Assembly: GCA_028282805.1 (NCBI GenBank)
Contig: JANQHD010000023.1
Coordinates: forward strand, 124,001 to 188,000
DNA: 64,000 bases
Source: Phycisphaeraceae bacterium
GTDB taxonomy: Bacteria; Planctomycetota; Phycisphaerae; Phycisphaerales; Zrk34
Reading direction: 5' to 3'
How positions within the stretch are numbered: position 1 is the stretch's first letter; the number at the start of each line of letters is the position of its first letter. The position numbers were made by a program, and so were the translations under genes. The notes under the pieces are model-generated. The model was not told the origin of the DNA and ran no database searches. It saw nothing but the letters and a program-made list of their open reading frames with translations. Shown piece after piece: positions 1-10,484 of this stretch.

Positions 1-1
1 C

Positions 2-2500
<2,499 letters not shown>

Positions 2501-2518
2501 CCCCCTAAGCCCGAAGCA

Positions 2519-2544
2519 GGCGAGCGTCGCTTCAGCGACGCGGG
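2519..2544 (+). repeat. TTCA-loop palindromic element, copy 2
   Basis: Same 18-bp palindromic core as the copy in purL, in the same orientation, lying in the 56-bp gap between purL and the sulfatase gene. It could act as an intercistronic hairpin. Confidence 0.85.
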
Positions 2545-2556
2545 TTTGAAACACCC

Positions 2557-3927
2557 ATGACCCCTCAACCCAGCGTCATCCTCTTCCTCACCGACCAGCA
2601 GCGCTGGGACACCACCGGCCTGCACGGCAACCCGCTCGGCCTCACGCCCAACCTCGACCGCCTCGCCCAGCGCGGCACGCACTTCGCCCACAGCTTCACC
2701 TGCCAACCCGTGTGCGGCCCGGCGCGCTCGTGCCTGCAAACCGGCCAGTACGCCACCACCACCGGCGTGTGGCGCAACGGCCTGCCGCTGCCCACCGATC
2801 GGCCCACGCTCGCCACTTGCTTCAACGACGCCGGCTACCACACCGGCTACATCGGCAAGTGGCACCTGTCGGGCGTCGAACACGCGCCGGGCCACGGCGG
2901 CGCGGTGCCGCGCGACAAGCGCGGCGGGTACACCGACTGGCTCGCGTGCGAAGCGCTCGAGTTTTCGGTCAACGAATACCACACGGTGCTGTACGACGAC
3001 GACAACCGGCCCGTGCGCCTGCCGGGTTACCGCGTCGATGCACTGACCGATGCGGGCATCCGGTTCATCGACCGCCGCAAGGGCGGGCCGTTCTTTTTGA
3101 TGATGTCGTACATCGAGCCGCACCACCAGAACGACGTCGACGATTACCCGCCCCCGGAAAGTTACCGCGAGCGCTACACCGGGCGGTGGACGCCACCCGA
3201 CTTGCAGGCGCTCGGCGGTTCGACTGCTCAACACCTCGGCGGGTACTTCGGCATGGTCAAGCGGCTCGACGAGGCGATCGGCCGGTTGCAAGACGCGCTG
3301 ATCTCGCTCGGCCTCGACCGCGACACGATCGTGCTGTTCACCTCCGACCACGGCTGCCACTTCAAGACGCGCAACGACGAGTACAAGCGTTCGTGCCACG
3401 AGTCGTCGATCCGCGTGCCCACCGCCGCGTGGGGCGGCCCGTTCGACGCCGGCGGCCGCGTTAACGAGCTCGTGTCGCTCGTCGACCTGCCCCCCACGCT
3501 GTTAGCCGCTTGCGGCTTAGCGCCCCCGCAAACCATGCAAGGCCGCTCCGCGCTGCCCCTGCTGCGCGGCGACGCGAGCGATTGGCCCGACGACGTCTTC
3601 GTGCAGGTCAGCGAAGCCGAGACCGGCCGCGCGGTGCGGACGCAGCGTTGGAAGTACGCCGTGACCGTGCCCGGCTCGGGCTGGTCGAACACGACCGCCG
3701 GCAGCGATGAATACACCGAAGCGTTCTTGTACGACCTGAAACACGACCCGCACGAGCTAGAAAACCTGGTGAGTTTTCCGACGCACGCGAAGGTGCGGGC
3801 CGTGATGCGCGAACGTTTGATCCGTCGCATGACCGAAGCCGGCGAACCGACCCCGACCATCCACGAAGCGCCACCAACCAACCACAACTGGCAACGCGAA
3901 ACACCCGACGGGGCCGAAAACGAGTAA
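2557..3927 (+). CDS. Type I sulfatase (arylsulfatase family)
   Basis: A 456-aa member of the alkaline-phosphatase-fold sulfatases, which hydrolyse sulfate esters, typically on algal polysaccharides in planctomycetes. The active-site formylglycine motif C-x-P-x-R is present as CGPAR at residues 53-57, followed by the second sulfatase signature GYIGKWH. The N-terminal LTDQQRWD and the later FTSDHGCH contribute metal and sulfate ligands. No signal peptide is visible: the sulfatase domain begins within 10 residues of the ATG, so the protein is either cytoplasmic or its start is misplaced. The gene sits between purL and purQ, apparently in the same transcription unit, and is bracketed by two copies of a palindromic repeat. 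Its substrate cannot be told from sequence. A formylglycine-generating enzyme is not in this window. Confidence 0.92.
   Translation: MTPQPSVILFLTDQQRWDTTGLHGNPLGLTPNLDRLAQRGTHFAHSFTCQPVCGPARSCLQTGQYATTTGVWRNGLPLPTDRPTLATCFNDAGYHTGYIGKWHLSGVEHAPGHGGAVPRDKRGGYTDWLACEALEFSVNEYHTVLYDDDNRPVRLPGYRVDALTDAGIRFIDRRKGGPFFLMMSYIEPHHQNDVDDYPPPESYRERYTGRWTPPDLQALGGSTAQHLGGYFGMVKRLDEAIGRLQDALISLGLDRDTIVLFTSDHGCHFKTRNDEYKRSCHESSIRVPTAAWGGPFDAGGRVNELVSLVDLPPTLLAACGLAPPQTMQGRSALPLLRGDASDWPDDVFVQVSEAETGRAVRTQRWKYAVTVPGSGWSNTTAGSDEYTEAFLYDLKHDPHELENLVSFPTHAKVRAVMRERLIRRMTEAGEPTPTIHEAPPTNHNWQRETPDGAENE
3502..3522 (+). repeat. TTAGCCGC-type palindrome inside the sulfatase gene
   Basis: The sequence TTAGCCGCTTGCGGCTTAGCG is translated LAACGLA in the sulfatase and uses two rare TTA leucine codons. 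The same palindromic sequence appears as one arm of the 21926-21973 inverted repeat, and a variant follows lexA at 35837. Confidence 0.6.
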
Positions 3928-3929
3928 TC

Positions 3930-3956
3930 GGCGAGCGTCGCTTCAGCGACGCGGGC
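3930..3956 (+). repeat. TTCA-loop palindromic element, copy 3
   Basis: Identical core to the purL copy, same orientation, starting just after the sulfatase stop codon and ahead of purQ. With copy 2 it forms a direct repeat around the sulfatase gene. Confidence 0.85.
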
Positions 3957-3987
3957 AAAAAACTAATTCTGCTACACTGACCCTGAA

Positions 3988-4779
3988 ATGACCATGAACG
4001 CAAAACCGAAAACCCTCATCCTCCGCACCGCGGGCATCAACCGCGAGGGCGACCTGATCCGCGCCTTCGAACTCGCCGGCGCCGAGACGCTGACCGTCCA
4101 CCTGCACGCGCTGATCGACGACCCCTCGCCGCTGGAAACCTGCGACATCCTCGGCCTGCCCGGCGGGTTCAGCTACGGCGACGACATCGCCGCCGGCCGC
4201 ATCCTCGCCAACCGCATCCGGCACCGTTTGTTACCCGCCATCCGTGGGTTCGTCGCCGCGGGCAAGCCGGTCATCGGCATCTGCAACGGATTCCAGGTGC
4301 TGGTCAAAACCGGTCTGCTCCCCGGCTTTGAAGAAGACGCCGACGCTTCGCCGCAGCGTGTGACGCTGACCGACAACGCGCTGCCGCGCTTCGTCAACAA
4401 GTGGGTCGAGCTCGACGTGCAAAGCGAAACGCGCTGCATCTGGACGCGCGGCATCGAGCGCATCGAATGCCCCATCGCCCACGGCGAAGGCCGATTCGTC
4501 GCCCCCCCGCAAGTGCTCGACCGCCTCGAAACCAACGGCCAGGTGGCGCTTCGTTACGCGACCAACCCCAACGGCTCCGACCGCGACATCGCCGGCATCT
4601 GCGACCCGACGGGTTTGGTGTTCGGCCTGATGCCGCACCCCGAAGACAACATCCACCCCACCCACCACACCGCCTGGACCACCGGCCTCGACACCACCGC
4701 CACCAGCGGTTTACGGTTGTTCGAAAACGCCGTCCAATATGCCGCCGAACGTGTGGCGCAGCCGGCGTCGAACGCGTAA
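3988..4779 (+). CDS. purQ: Phosphoribosylformylglycinamidine synthase, glutaminase subunit
   Basis: A class I glutamine amidotransferase of 263 aa that releases ammonia from glutamine and channels it to PurL. The nucleophile elbow GICNGFQVL places the catalytic cysteine at residue 99, and the His-Glu pair lies in MPHPEDN (H217, E219). Length is near the larger PurQ forms (about 230-270 aa). Two start codons, ATG at 3988 and ATG at 3994, are possible; the upstream one is used here. It follows purL on the same strand with the sulfatase gene intervening, so the pur genes are probably still co-transcribed unless the intervening palindromes terminate transcription. Confidence 0.95.
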   Translation: MTMNAKPKTLILRTAGINREGDLIRAFELAGAETLTVHLHALIDDPSPLETCDILGLPGGFSYGDDIAAGRILANRIRHRLLPAIRGFVAAGKPVIGICNGFQVLVKTGLLPGFEEDADASPQRVTLTDNALPRFVNKWVELDVQSETRCIWTRGIERIECPIAHGEGRFVAPPQVLDRLETNGQVALRYATNPNGSDRDIAGICDPTGLVFGLMPHPEDNIHPTHHTAWTTGLDTTATSGLRLFENAVQYAAERVAQPASNA

Positions 4780-4789
4780 CTCCGCGCGC

Positions 4790-4855
4790 CCGTTAGCCCC
4801 CGGTTCCACCGGGGGAAGTTCCGAGAAACCCCCGGGTATAACCCGGGGCTAACGG
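4790..4855 (+). repeat. Dumbbell palindromic element (two hairpins inside an inverted repeat)
   Basis: Outer arms CCGTTAGCCC (4790-4799) and GGGCTAACGG (4846-4855) are perfect inverted repeats. Inside are two hairpins, each with an 8-bp stem and 3-nt loop: 4797-4815 and 4830-4848. It lies directly after purQ and may end that transcript, but it lacks a T-run. Confidence 0.75.
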
Positions 4856-4911
4856 CAACACCCACGACATGTCGTTCAGCCCCGACGGTTACGCCGAGGT
4901 TTTCTATTGAG

Positions 4912-4966
4912 CATAAAGCCGCGGATGGTATCCGCGGCGGCCGCGAACACCGTTCGCGGCTTTATG
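4912..4966 (+). repeat. Dumbbell palindromic element, second type
   Basis: Outer arms CATAAAGCCGCG (4912-4923) and CGCGGCTTTATG (4955-4966) are perfect inverted repeats enclosing two hairpins of 8-bp stem and 3-nt loop at 4919-4937 and 4941-4959. The architecture matches the element at 4790 but the sequence is unrelated, suggesting that the shape is what is conserved. Confidence 0.75.
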
Positions 4967-5015
4967 ATCGACAGTTCGTTCGCTCCCTCCCACGAACCGC
5001 GTTACATTGAACCCC

Positions 5016-5588
5016 ATGTTCAACGACCAAATCCAAAACGTGATTGATCGCGTCGACGCGATACGGCACGAGGTCGACGACGCTTGGCAGATCCCCGCGC
5101 ACCAGGCGCTGGTGCTCGCGCAGGTCGTCCGCATCGGGCGGTTCAAGTCGCTGCTCGAAGTCGGCGTGAGCTACGGGTTTTCCACGCTACACCTCGCCGC
5201 CGCGGCCCGGGAGCACGGCGGGCACGTGCACGCGATCGACATCAGCGAAAAGAAGATCACCGCCGCCACCGGCCACCTGACGCAGGCCGGGCTGCTCGAC
5301 TCGGTCACCCTGCACCTCGGCGACGCCCGCGCGGTGTTGAAGACGCTTCAGCCCGTCGAGCCGATCGACTTCATCTTCAACGACGCCGACAAGGCGCAGG
5401 CGATCGCCTACCTCGAGGCCGCCCAGGCCTTGCTCGCCGACCGTTGCGTGGTGGCGCTGGACAACACCGACGACAACCCCGCCACCCGCCCGTGCGTCGA
5501 GTGGCTGCGCGAGGCCGCCGGCGGGCGCAGCTGCAACGTCTCCGTGGGCAACGGCTTCGAGCTGGCGATCCTCGAACGCCACCCGTAG
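5016..5588 (+). CDS. SAM-dependent O-methyltransferase (class I, CCoAMT/COMT-like)
   Basis: A 190-aa protein of the methyltransferase 3 family that methylates small hydroxylated compounds or proteins with S-adenosylmethionine. The SAM-binding motif I is SLLEVGVSYGFSTLHLA, followed by the acidic AIDIS strand end and a DFIFNDADKA segment containing the family's metal-binding aspartates. ATG at 5016 is chosen over an in-frame TTG at 5007. The gene stands alone after the pur cluster, separated by two dumbbell palindromes, and converges on the HD-GYP gene. The substrate is unknown. Confidence 0.85.
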   Translation: MFNDQIQNVIDRVDAIRHEVDDAWQIPAHQALVLAQVVRIGRFKSLLEVGVSYGFSTLHLAAAAREHGGHVHAIDISEKKITAATGHLTQAGLLDSVTLHLGDARAVLKTLQPVEPIDFIFNDADKAQAIAYLEAAQALLADRCVVALDNTDDNPATRPCVEWLREAAGGRSCNVSVGNGFELAILERHP

Positions 5589-6079
5589 AGCGGAACTGGT
5601 ATTCGCTGCGACGACGAGCAAGGCGGCGGCATGACGTTCTGGTCGTGCCCACCGCGAACGGGCGCGGCCCGACACCGCGGGCGCCGCTGCCCCTAACCAC
5701 GCCTCGGCCCGTAGCCCGCCGCACCGATCCGCGTATGAAAGCACCAGGTGCGACCATCAGTTCAACAAAGCCGCGGTGTTGGCGTGAAGTTATTCTAATG
5801 TTCTTAAGAATATTAGAATAATTAAGACGGCGTGCGAGCCGTATCGCGCGGCGTCTGATGCGATTCATCCAACGCGTAATAGCGGCCTGTTCGTTTTCTG
5901 CGCGCCGCAACGCCGTGCGCACGACGGCGTCGTGGGCGTTTACGATGGCGTGAGCGGGGGTGATTTCGGCGCGGCGCGCGCACGGCGTCACATCGGTGCG
6001 CGGCGGCGTGCGCGCCCGTGAAACGCTTTGCGCACGTGCAGGCCGGGCGGTGCGCGTGAACCGTGTTATCGATCGAAAA
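5589..6079. other. Gene-free stretch between convergent genes
   Basis: No credible coding region is seen here: the open frames have poor codon use and no family resemblance. It holds one striking AT-only palindrome (5790-5821) and GC-rich hairpin-forming sequence around 5990-6050. Confidence 0.6.
5790..5821. repeat. 32-bp AT-rich near-perfect palindrome
   Basis: Sixteen-bp arms meet at 5805/5806 (left arm TTATTCTAATGTTCTT) with a single mismatched pair and no spacer. It is almost pure A/T inside a strongly GC-rich region, so chance origin is unlikely. It could be an operator, a cruciform or a recombination/partition site. It does not match parS or CIRCE. Confidence 0.8.
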
Positions 6080-7339
6080 TCAGCGGGGGGCGTCGGCGGT
6101 TGATGCCGAGGCGTAGCGCTTGTGCGCGGCGCGGGTGATCAGCTCGGTCGGGTCGGGCAGCTCGAACAGGTGCTCGGTGACCGGTTCGTCGTCGACGCGG
6201 GTGATGAACAGCGACTCGTCTTCCGCGTTGAGGTCGAGCACCGCGCCGGCGCCGGCGTCGAGGGTGTGGTCGATCTCGTCGAACAGGTGCACCCTCGGCC
6301 GACACGGTTGCGCCACGTTGTGGCTGACGACGACGCCGGTCCGCCCGTCGGAGAGGGTCACGGCGCAGCCGGGCGGGAAGGGGGGGGTGACCTTGAACAG
6401 CACCTCGAGCACGACCGGGTCGAGCTTGTCGGCGTTTTCGGGTTCGAGCATCGCCCGCAGCGCGGCGACGGGCTGGCGTCGGCCGTCGGGCGAGTCGCAG
6501 AGCATGTCGAACATCTTCGCGGCGGCGACGATGCGGGCGAACACGTGGATCTGCTCACCGATGAGCGCGGCAAGCGTGCCGTCGCGCTTCTGCAAAACAG
6601 GCCAGCCGGTGCCGTCGAAGGCCTGGTGGTGCTGGAAGACCACGGCCCGCACGCTGGGGGCGACGGACTGGCCGACGAGTTTGAGGCCGAGGCGGACGTG
6701 CTCACGCCACATCTCGTGGTCGGGCTCGTCGAGGGTTTGCAACTCGTCGGGCAGTTGGAGCAGGCCGATGTCGTGCATCATGGCGCCGAGGCCGAGGTTC
6801 CGCACGTCGCGGGCGTGGTGGGGGCGGAGGTGGCGGCGTTGGCGGATGAGGTACGAATCGAGCTTCACGCCCATCAGCACGGCGAGGTACGTCACGCGCA
6901 GCGAGTGCTCGAGCACAGGCGAGTCTTGCCCGCCGGGCAGCTCGAAGAACAGGCCTGAGGCGGGGTGGGCGATGAGCAGCTCGACGATGTCGTTGATGGT
7001 GTTGACGTAGTCGTGGTAGTTCAGGTCGGGGTGCGACTCGGTCTGCATCTGGTTGAAGGCCCCGACGAGGTGGCCGGCGAGCGTGGCGCGGTGCTGGATC
7101 ATCTCGGGTCGGATGTACTTGCCGACCTCGTCGAGGGCGGGGCAGCGCACGAACACCTGGTTGATGCGCAGCTCGGTCAGCCGATCGCGGATCTCGGCGT
7201 TCAGCTCGTAGCCGGGCTTGAGCAGCACGTGGTCCGGCTGGCGCGGGTTGAACACGGCCACGGCCAGCTGCATCCCATCGCAGATGTGTTCGGTTGCCAC
7301 TCGTAACATGCGCCTGTCCACCGGTCTCGTTGCGATCAC
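6080..7339 (-). CDS. HD-GYP domain protein (probable c-di-GMP phosphodiesterase)
   Basis: A 419-aa cytoplasmic protein with a ~130-residue N-terminal region, an HD-type phosphohydrolase core and a ~100-residue C-terminal extension. The HD dyad is at 189-190 (MMHDIG), with an earlier conserved histidine at 145 (LEHSLR). The GYP loop reads HHQAFDGTGWP (237-247), i.e. GWP instead of GYP. HD-GYP proteins hydrolyse the signal c-di-GMP, and the ligand residues seem largely kept, so activity is plausible. The C-terminal segment (CAVTLSDGRTGVVVSHN) resembles the beta-stranded tail common in HD-GYP proteins. No receiver or membrane domain is seen. ATG at 7339 is used; a second ATG 30 bp downstream is possible. 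Confidence 0.85.
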   Translation of the reverse strand: MIATRPVDRRMLRVATEHICDGMQLAVAVFNPRQPDHVLLKPGYELNAEIRDRLTELRINQVFVRCPALDEVGKYIRPEMIQHRATLAGHLVGAFNQMQTESHPDLNYHDYVNTINDIVELLIAHPASGLFFELPGGQDSPVLEHSLRVTYLAVLMGVKLDSYLIRQRRHLRPHHARDVRNLGLGAMMHDIGLLQLPDELQTLDEPDHEMWREHVRLGLKLVGQSVAPSVRAVVFQHHQAFDGTGWPVLQKRDGTLAALIGEQIHVFARIVAAAKMFDMLCDSPDGRRQPVAALRAMLEPENADKLDPVVLEVLFKVTPPFPPGCAVTLSDGRTGVVVSHNVAQPCRPRVHLFDEIDHTLDAGAGAVLDLNAEDESLFITRVDDEPVTEHLFELPDPTELITRAAHKRYASASTADAPR

Positions 7340-7562
7340 GCCGGGTGAAATATCGGTCGCACCGCCCGCCCGGGTGACCGGTGCGCGGCCAAAGTTGCGT
7401 AGTTGGTCGGCGTCGGCGCAGCAGATGCGGCGCAGCCGTTACAACCGGACCGGCGAACCGGCGGGCGCGTAATTCGTACGAAAAATGTGTGGCCGAAGCG
7501 TTGGGCGGCCGATAGCAGTTTCTGTCGGTGTAAGACAGCGTTTGGCCAGAGGAGAATGCACC

Positions 7563-7619
7563 ATGTCGTGCACGCGTCTGCCGAGAGAGGACCGGGGCAA
7601 GCCCCCCGTCCGCCGCTGA
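7563..7619 (+). CDS. Possible 18-aa leader peptide upstream of the PDZ protein gene
   Basis: An AGAGGAG ribosome-binding site lies 8 nt before ATG 7563, and the frame encodes MSCTRLPREDRGKPPVRR before TGA. It lies 74 bp ahead of the PDZ protein gene and overlaps a small GGGGC/GCCCC hairpin. The good ribosome-binding site is the only support; it may be fortuitous. Confidence 0.25.
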   Translation: MSCTRLPREDRGKPPVRR

Positions 7620-7693
7620 ATGAGAGAGCCGACTGCGCGTCGGCGACATTCAGGCCACAGCCCCGTCCGCGCTGCGTTCGTTGGCGTACAATC

Positions 7694-8551
7694 ATGAACG
7701 TGCGACACGCAGCGCCCATCCTGATCGCCCTGGCCTCGGCCTGGGCCATCGCCGAGCCCCCACCCCCGCCCCCGGAAGTTTCGGGAGCCAGGGTCGCGGA
7801 GAGCCCGCCGGCCCCGGCCCAAGCGGTCGACCCCACGCCACCCGCCCAGACGAGCGAACCGCCCGCCGCACCGATCGAACCGGTGAAGGTCGACGCCGAG
7901 TTGATCGCCGAGGTCGTGGCGCAGCTGGGCGATGACGACTACGCCACCCGCGAGCAGGCCCAGCGTCGGCTCGAGGCGTTGCCCGCCGAGACGATGGCGT
8001 TCGTGCTACCGCACTATCAACGGGCCGACGACCTGGAGGTGCGGATGCGCCTCGAGCGGTACGCCCGGGGTTATTTTGAACGTTACGTGTTCCCCGAGCA
8101 CGCCGAGCGGCTGGGTTGGCCGACGTTTCTGGGCATCGCGATGACGACGGACAACGACGGCGTCGTCGAGGTGGCGCAGGTGATCGGGGGCACGGCCGCC
8201 GCGGCCGCGGGGCTGAAGGTGGGCGACCGGGTCGTCGGCCTACAGGGCAACCGGCTGCCGGTCGGCGACACGACGCTGTTCATCGGCCGGACGATCCGCG
8301 CCGTGCCCCCCGGCGGGCCGCTGCGTCTGACCGTCGAGCGCGACGGCAAGACCCTGGACGTGATCGCCAGGCTCATGCCCGCCACCGACGACCAGCTGCG
8401 CAACCTCGAGCAGATCGGCGAAACCGAGCGCGACCGCCTGTTCGCCGCCCGCGAGCAACTCAAGCGGCGCTGGTGGGACGAGGCGTTTTTAAAGGGCAAG
8501 GCCGACCTGCCGGCGGAGGGTGAATCGCCAGAAGGTACGCAAGCGCCATAG
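7694..8551 (+). CDS. Secreted PDZ-domain protein
   Basis: A 285-aa protein beginning with a signal peptide (ILIALASAWAIAEP), then a proline-rich linker, a helical segment and one PDZ domain at about residues 145-230 (FLGIAMT through VIGGTAAAAAGLKVGDRVVG). PDZ domains bind C-terminal peptides and usually steer proteases or scaffolds in the envelope. No protease catalytic motif is present, so this is probably a periplasmic adaptor. ATG 7694 is chosen because the upstream frame has no signal or family resemblance. The gene converges on the Fur-family gene. Confidence 0.75.
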   Translation: MNVRHAAPILIALASAWAIAEPPPPPPEVSGARVAESPPAPAQAVDPTPPAQTSEPPAAPIEPVKVDAELIAEVVAQLGDDDYATREQAQRRLEALPAETMAFVLPHYQRADDLEVRMRLERYARGYFERYVFPEHAERLGWPTFLGIAMTTDNDGVVEVAQVIGGTAAAAAGLKVGDRVVGLQGNRLPVGDTTLFIGRTIRAVPPGGPLRLTVERDGKTLDVIARLMPATDDQLRNLEQIGETERDRLFAAREQLKRRWWDEAFLKGKADLPAEGESPEGTQAP

Positions 8552-8623
8552 CCGGCGCCTTACAGGTGCCGGTCGGGGGGCCGGGGGCCGGGGTCGTGGA
8601 CGACCCGGCTCGCTTGGGCCTGA

Positions 8624-8645
8624 CCGGCAGCAGGTATGCTGCCGG
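8624..8645. terminator. Hairpin between convergent genes
   Basis: CCGGCAGCA and TGCTGCCGG form a perfect 9-bp stem with a 4-nt loop between the convergent PDZ and Fur-family genes. There is no strong T-run, so a bidirectional attenuator or terminator role is a guess. Confidence 0.45.
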
Positions 8646-8704
8646 CTATGGCTATGGCGGGGAACTCGTCGGGGGTTAAACGATGCGCTGTGACGCATCT
8701 CGGT

Positions 8705-9100
8705 TTACTGACAATCCGGGCAGGTGCCGAAGAGGGTCAGTTCGTGGGCTTCGACCACAAAGCCGCCGGGCAGCTTCATGTTGGCCGGCAGCTTGACGGG
8801 GCAGCCGTCGAGGTCGAAGACCTTGCCGCAGGCGCGGCAGCGGAAGTGGTGGTGGTGGCCCAATTCGGCGGACTCGTAGCGGTTGACGCCGTCGGGCAGC
8901 ACGACGGTCTGGATCTCGCCGCTCGCCAACAGCAGCTTGACGGTGCGGTAGACCGTGGCGATGCCGAGGTTGGGCAGGTCCGCCTGGGCCTCGGCGAGGA
9001 TCTCTTCCACGGTCAGCGGGCCCGGCGCGCCGGTGATGATGCGTGCGATCGTCTGGCGCTGCGCCGTGCGCCGGGGGGTGGTGTTTGGCGAAGTGCCCAT
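8705..9100 (-). CDS. Fur family metal-responsive transcriptional regulator
   Basis: A 131-aa repressor of the Fur/Zur/PerR family. The N-terminal winged helix includes [10 protein letters not shown] and the recognition segment [12 protein letters not shown]. The dimerisation/metal domain has the HHHHFRC cluster and two CxxC zinc pairs (CRACGK and the terminal CPDC). It represses target genes in response to a metal ion; which metal cannot be settled from sequence. ATG 9100 is chosen because the frame upstream consists of heptamer-like repeats encoding nonsense. The next gene upstream is the HTH regulator on the same strand. Confidence 0.9.
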   Translation of the reverse strand: MGTSPNTTPRRTAQRQTIARIITGAPGPLTVEEILAEAQADLPNLGIATVYRTVKLLLASGEIQTVVLPDGVNRYESAELGHHHHFRCRACGKVFDLDGCPVKLPANMKLPGGFVVEAHELTLFGTCPDCQ

Positions 9101-9116
9101 GGTTGCATGATAGCCG

Positions 9117-9197
9117 AATCGGGAATCTCCGATCTGCGATGTCCGATCTGCGATCTGAGATTGAAGATCGCACATTGTCGATCGAAGATTGGAGATC
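9117..9197. repeat. Degenerate GATCTGCGAT-type short repeat block
   Basis: About 80 bp made of diverged short units (CCGATCTGCGATG, GATCTGAGATT, GATCGAAGATT) fills the gap between the Fur-family gene and the upstream HTH gene. It resembles the heptamer blocks at 1389 and 39893. Confidence 0.65.
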
Positions 9198-9696
9198 ACA
9201 CGACCGGCGCGGCCCTGCGGCGTTTGCGCAGGTACTTGTCGAGCATGAGCCGGCTGGTCGTCAGGTAGCGGACCGAGTCGTCGGTCAGCCGGACCAGGCG
9301 GCTGTAGGTGTCTTCCGTGAGCTCCGGCTCGGTGCGGATCGACTCACGCTGGCAGGCGAGCAGCTCCGTGACCGACGCGAGGGCCATGAGGGTCATGTCG
9401 ACCACGTCGTGGCCGTCGCTGGACTGGCGCGACTCGTATTCCTCGCGGAGCTGCTGGTCCTGGTCGACCCAGTGCACGACCAACGGCAGGTCGGCCAGGA
9501 GCATGGAGACGATCAGCCGCTTCGCCCGCGGGTTACGCATGTCGCGGACGAGCTGGCGTAGGTCGCCGGCGTGGGGTTCGCTCTCCCCCCGCATCCAGCG
9601 GTAGATCGTCGAGGTTCCGCGGCCGGTGACCTGCTCGAGCTCTTTGAGCGTCGTCAACTTCTCGTCGAGCAGCCGGCGGATGATCTGTCCGTACAT
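9196..9696 (-). CDS. Helix-turn-helix (XRE/Cro-like) regulator
   Basis: A 166-aa protein with an N-terminal helix-turn-helix ([20 protein letters not shown], residues about 17-36) and a helical C-terminal half of unknown fold ending in basic residues [13 protein letters not shown] 9696 is supported by GGAGGT 7 nt upstream. A 6-bp dyad about 75-90 bp upstream (CTACCA/TGGTAG) could be its own operator. The target genes are not known. Confidence 0.7.
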   Translation of the reverse strand: MYGQIIRRLLDEKLTTLKELEQVTGRGTSTIYRWMRGESEPHAGDLRQLVRDMRNPRAKRLIVSMLLADLPLVVHWVDQDQQLREEYESRQSSDGHDVVDMTLMALASVTELLACQRESIRTEPELTEDTYSRLVRLTDDSVRYLTTSRLMLDKYLRKRRRAAPVV

Positions 9697-9770
9697 GGCT
9701 GCACCTCCCGCGACGGTCGGCGGGCGAAGCAACCGCTGTGGCACCCCGGGCTGCCTCGCCCTTGGGTCGT

Positions 9771-9786
9771 CTACCAAACATGGTAG
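9771..9786. promoter_or_regulatory. Possible operator dyad upstream of the HTH regulator
   Basis: CTACCA-AACA-TGGTAG, a 6-bp inverted repeat 75-90 bp before the regulator's ATG. Autoregulation is an inference from position only. Confidence 0.35.
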
Positions 9787-9970
9787 AACTTCATTCCCCC
9801 ATTGCCGCCATCGGTTGACAATTTATTTGTATAAACCGGAGTCAAAATGACCCAACCCCCCTGCAGGGCCTATTTTTGCAGTTTGCGACCCCCCGACGCA
9901 CGGTCCTGCGGCACAACGGCCCACCTCGGACTCTCTCTCCCCCGCCGAAGTGGGCCCTTTTTCTCCCCGA

Positions 9971-10024
9971 TGAGACCGGCCGGATTCACACCGGACCCCG
10001 ACCCCCCGGTATTGGCCGGTCTCA
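9971..10024. repeat. 11-bp inverted repeat with 32-nt loop
   Basis: Perfect arms TGAGACCGGCC / GGCCGGTCTCA, with a weaker CCGG/CCGG pairing inside. It lies past the 3' end of the PNPOx-fold gene and may protect or end its transcript. Confidence 0.5.
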
Positions 10025-10053
10025 CCTTTTCATTCCATCGCTATTTGCGCAAC

Positions 10054-10428
10054 TTATGTTAGCTTTTCCGCGCCGCGATACACCTCGTCGATGCTCAGCG
10101 TCACGCCCGCGTGCAACGCGTAGTCCGGGTTGAGCCATTGCTTGATCGCGTCGACCACCGGCCCGCCCGAGTGCGACTCGAGCCGACCCTTGATCTGAAA
10201 GGCATTGTTCTCGCCGTCGATGTACAGCAAGGCGCCCGGCGAACCGGCGGCGATGTTGGCGCGGGTCTTATGGAAGTGCACGTCGGCGACAACAAAACGC
10301 TCGGCGTCCAAACGGATCGACATCACGTACACGGTGTTCGGCACGCCCTGCGGCGAAACCGTCGTCAACACCGCCGGGCCGACGCGCGCTTCCCACGCGT
10401 CGAGCGCGGCTGAGGGTAACTGTGGCAT
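10054..10428 (-). CDS. Pyridoxamine 5'-phosphate oxidase-fold flavoprotein
   Basis: A 124-aa split-barrel FMN-binding protein. The pattern VLTTVSPQGVPNTVYV near the N-terminus, followed by ADVHFHKTRANIAA and ALLYIDGENNAFQIKG, is typical of small PNPOx-like proteins that bind flavin or a related cofactor. It is too short for a full PdxH, so it is not the vitamin B6 oxidase itself. ATG 10428 has GGAGCAG upstream. The substrate is unknown. Confidence 0.75.
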   Translation of the reverse strand: MPQLPSAALDAWEARVGPAVLTTVSPQGVPNTVYVMSIRLDAERFVVADVHFHKTRANIAAGSPGALLYIDGENNAFQIKGRLESHSGGPVVDAIKQWLNPDYALHAGVTLSIDEVYRGAEKLT

Positions 10429-10484
10429 GGCAACTGCTCCTGCGGGCGGGGGCCGGTCAGTGTACCCCACACCCGCCAGCCTTG

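Larger units (their letters stand above)
9697..10053. other. Intergenic region with small dyad and long hairpin
   Basis: No credible gene. It contains the CTACCA/TGGTAG dyad upstream of the HTH gene, an AT-rich patch at 9815-9840, and an 11-bp perfect inverted repeat (TGAGACCGGCC at 9971-9981 with GGCCGGTCTCA at 10014-10024) just downstream of the PNPOx-fold gene. Confidence 0.6.

Noticed and set aside
9847-10062. 71-codon frame in the gap before the PNPOx-fold gene
   Set aside because: No ribosome-binding site, poor codon use, and it spans the 11-bp inverted repeat.
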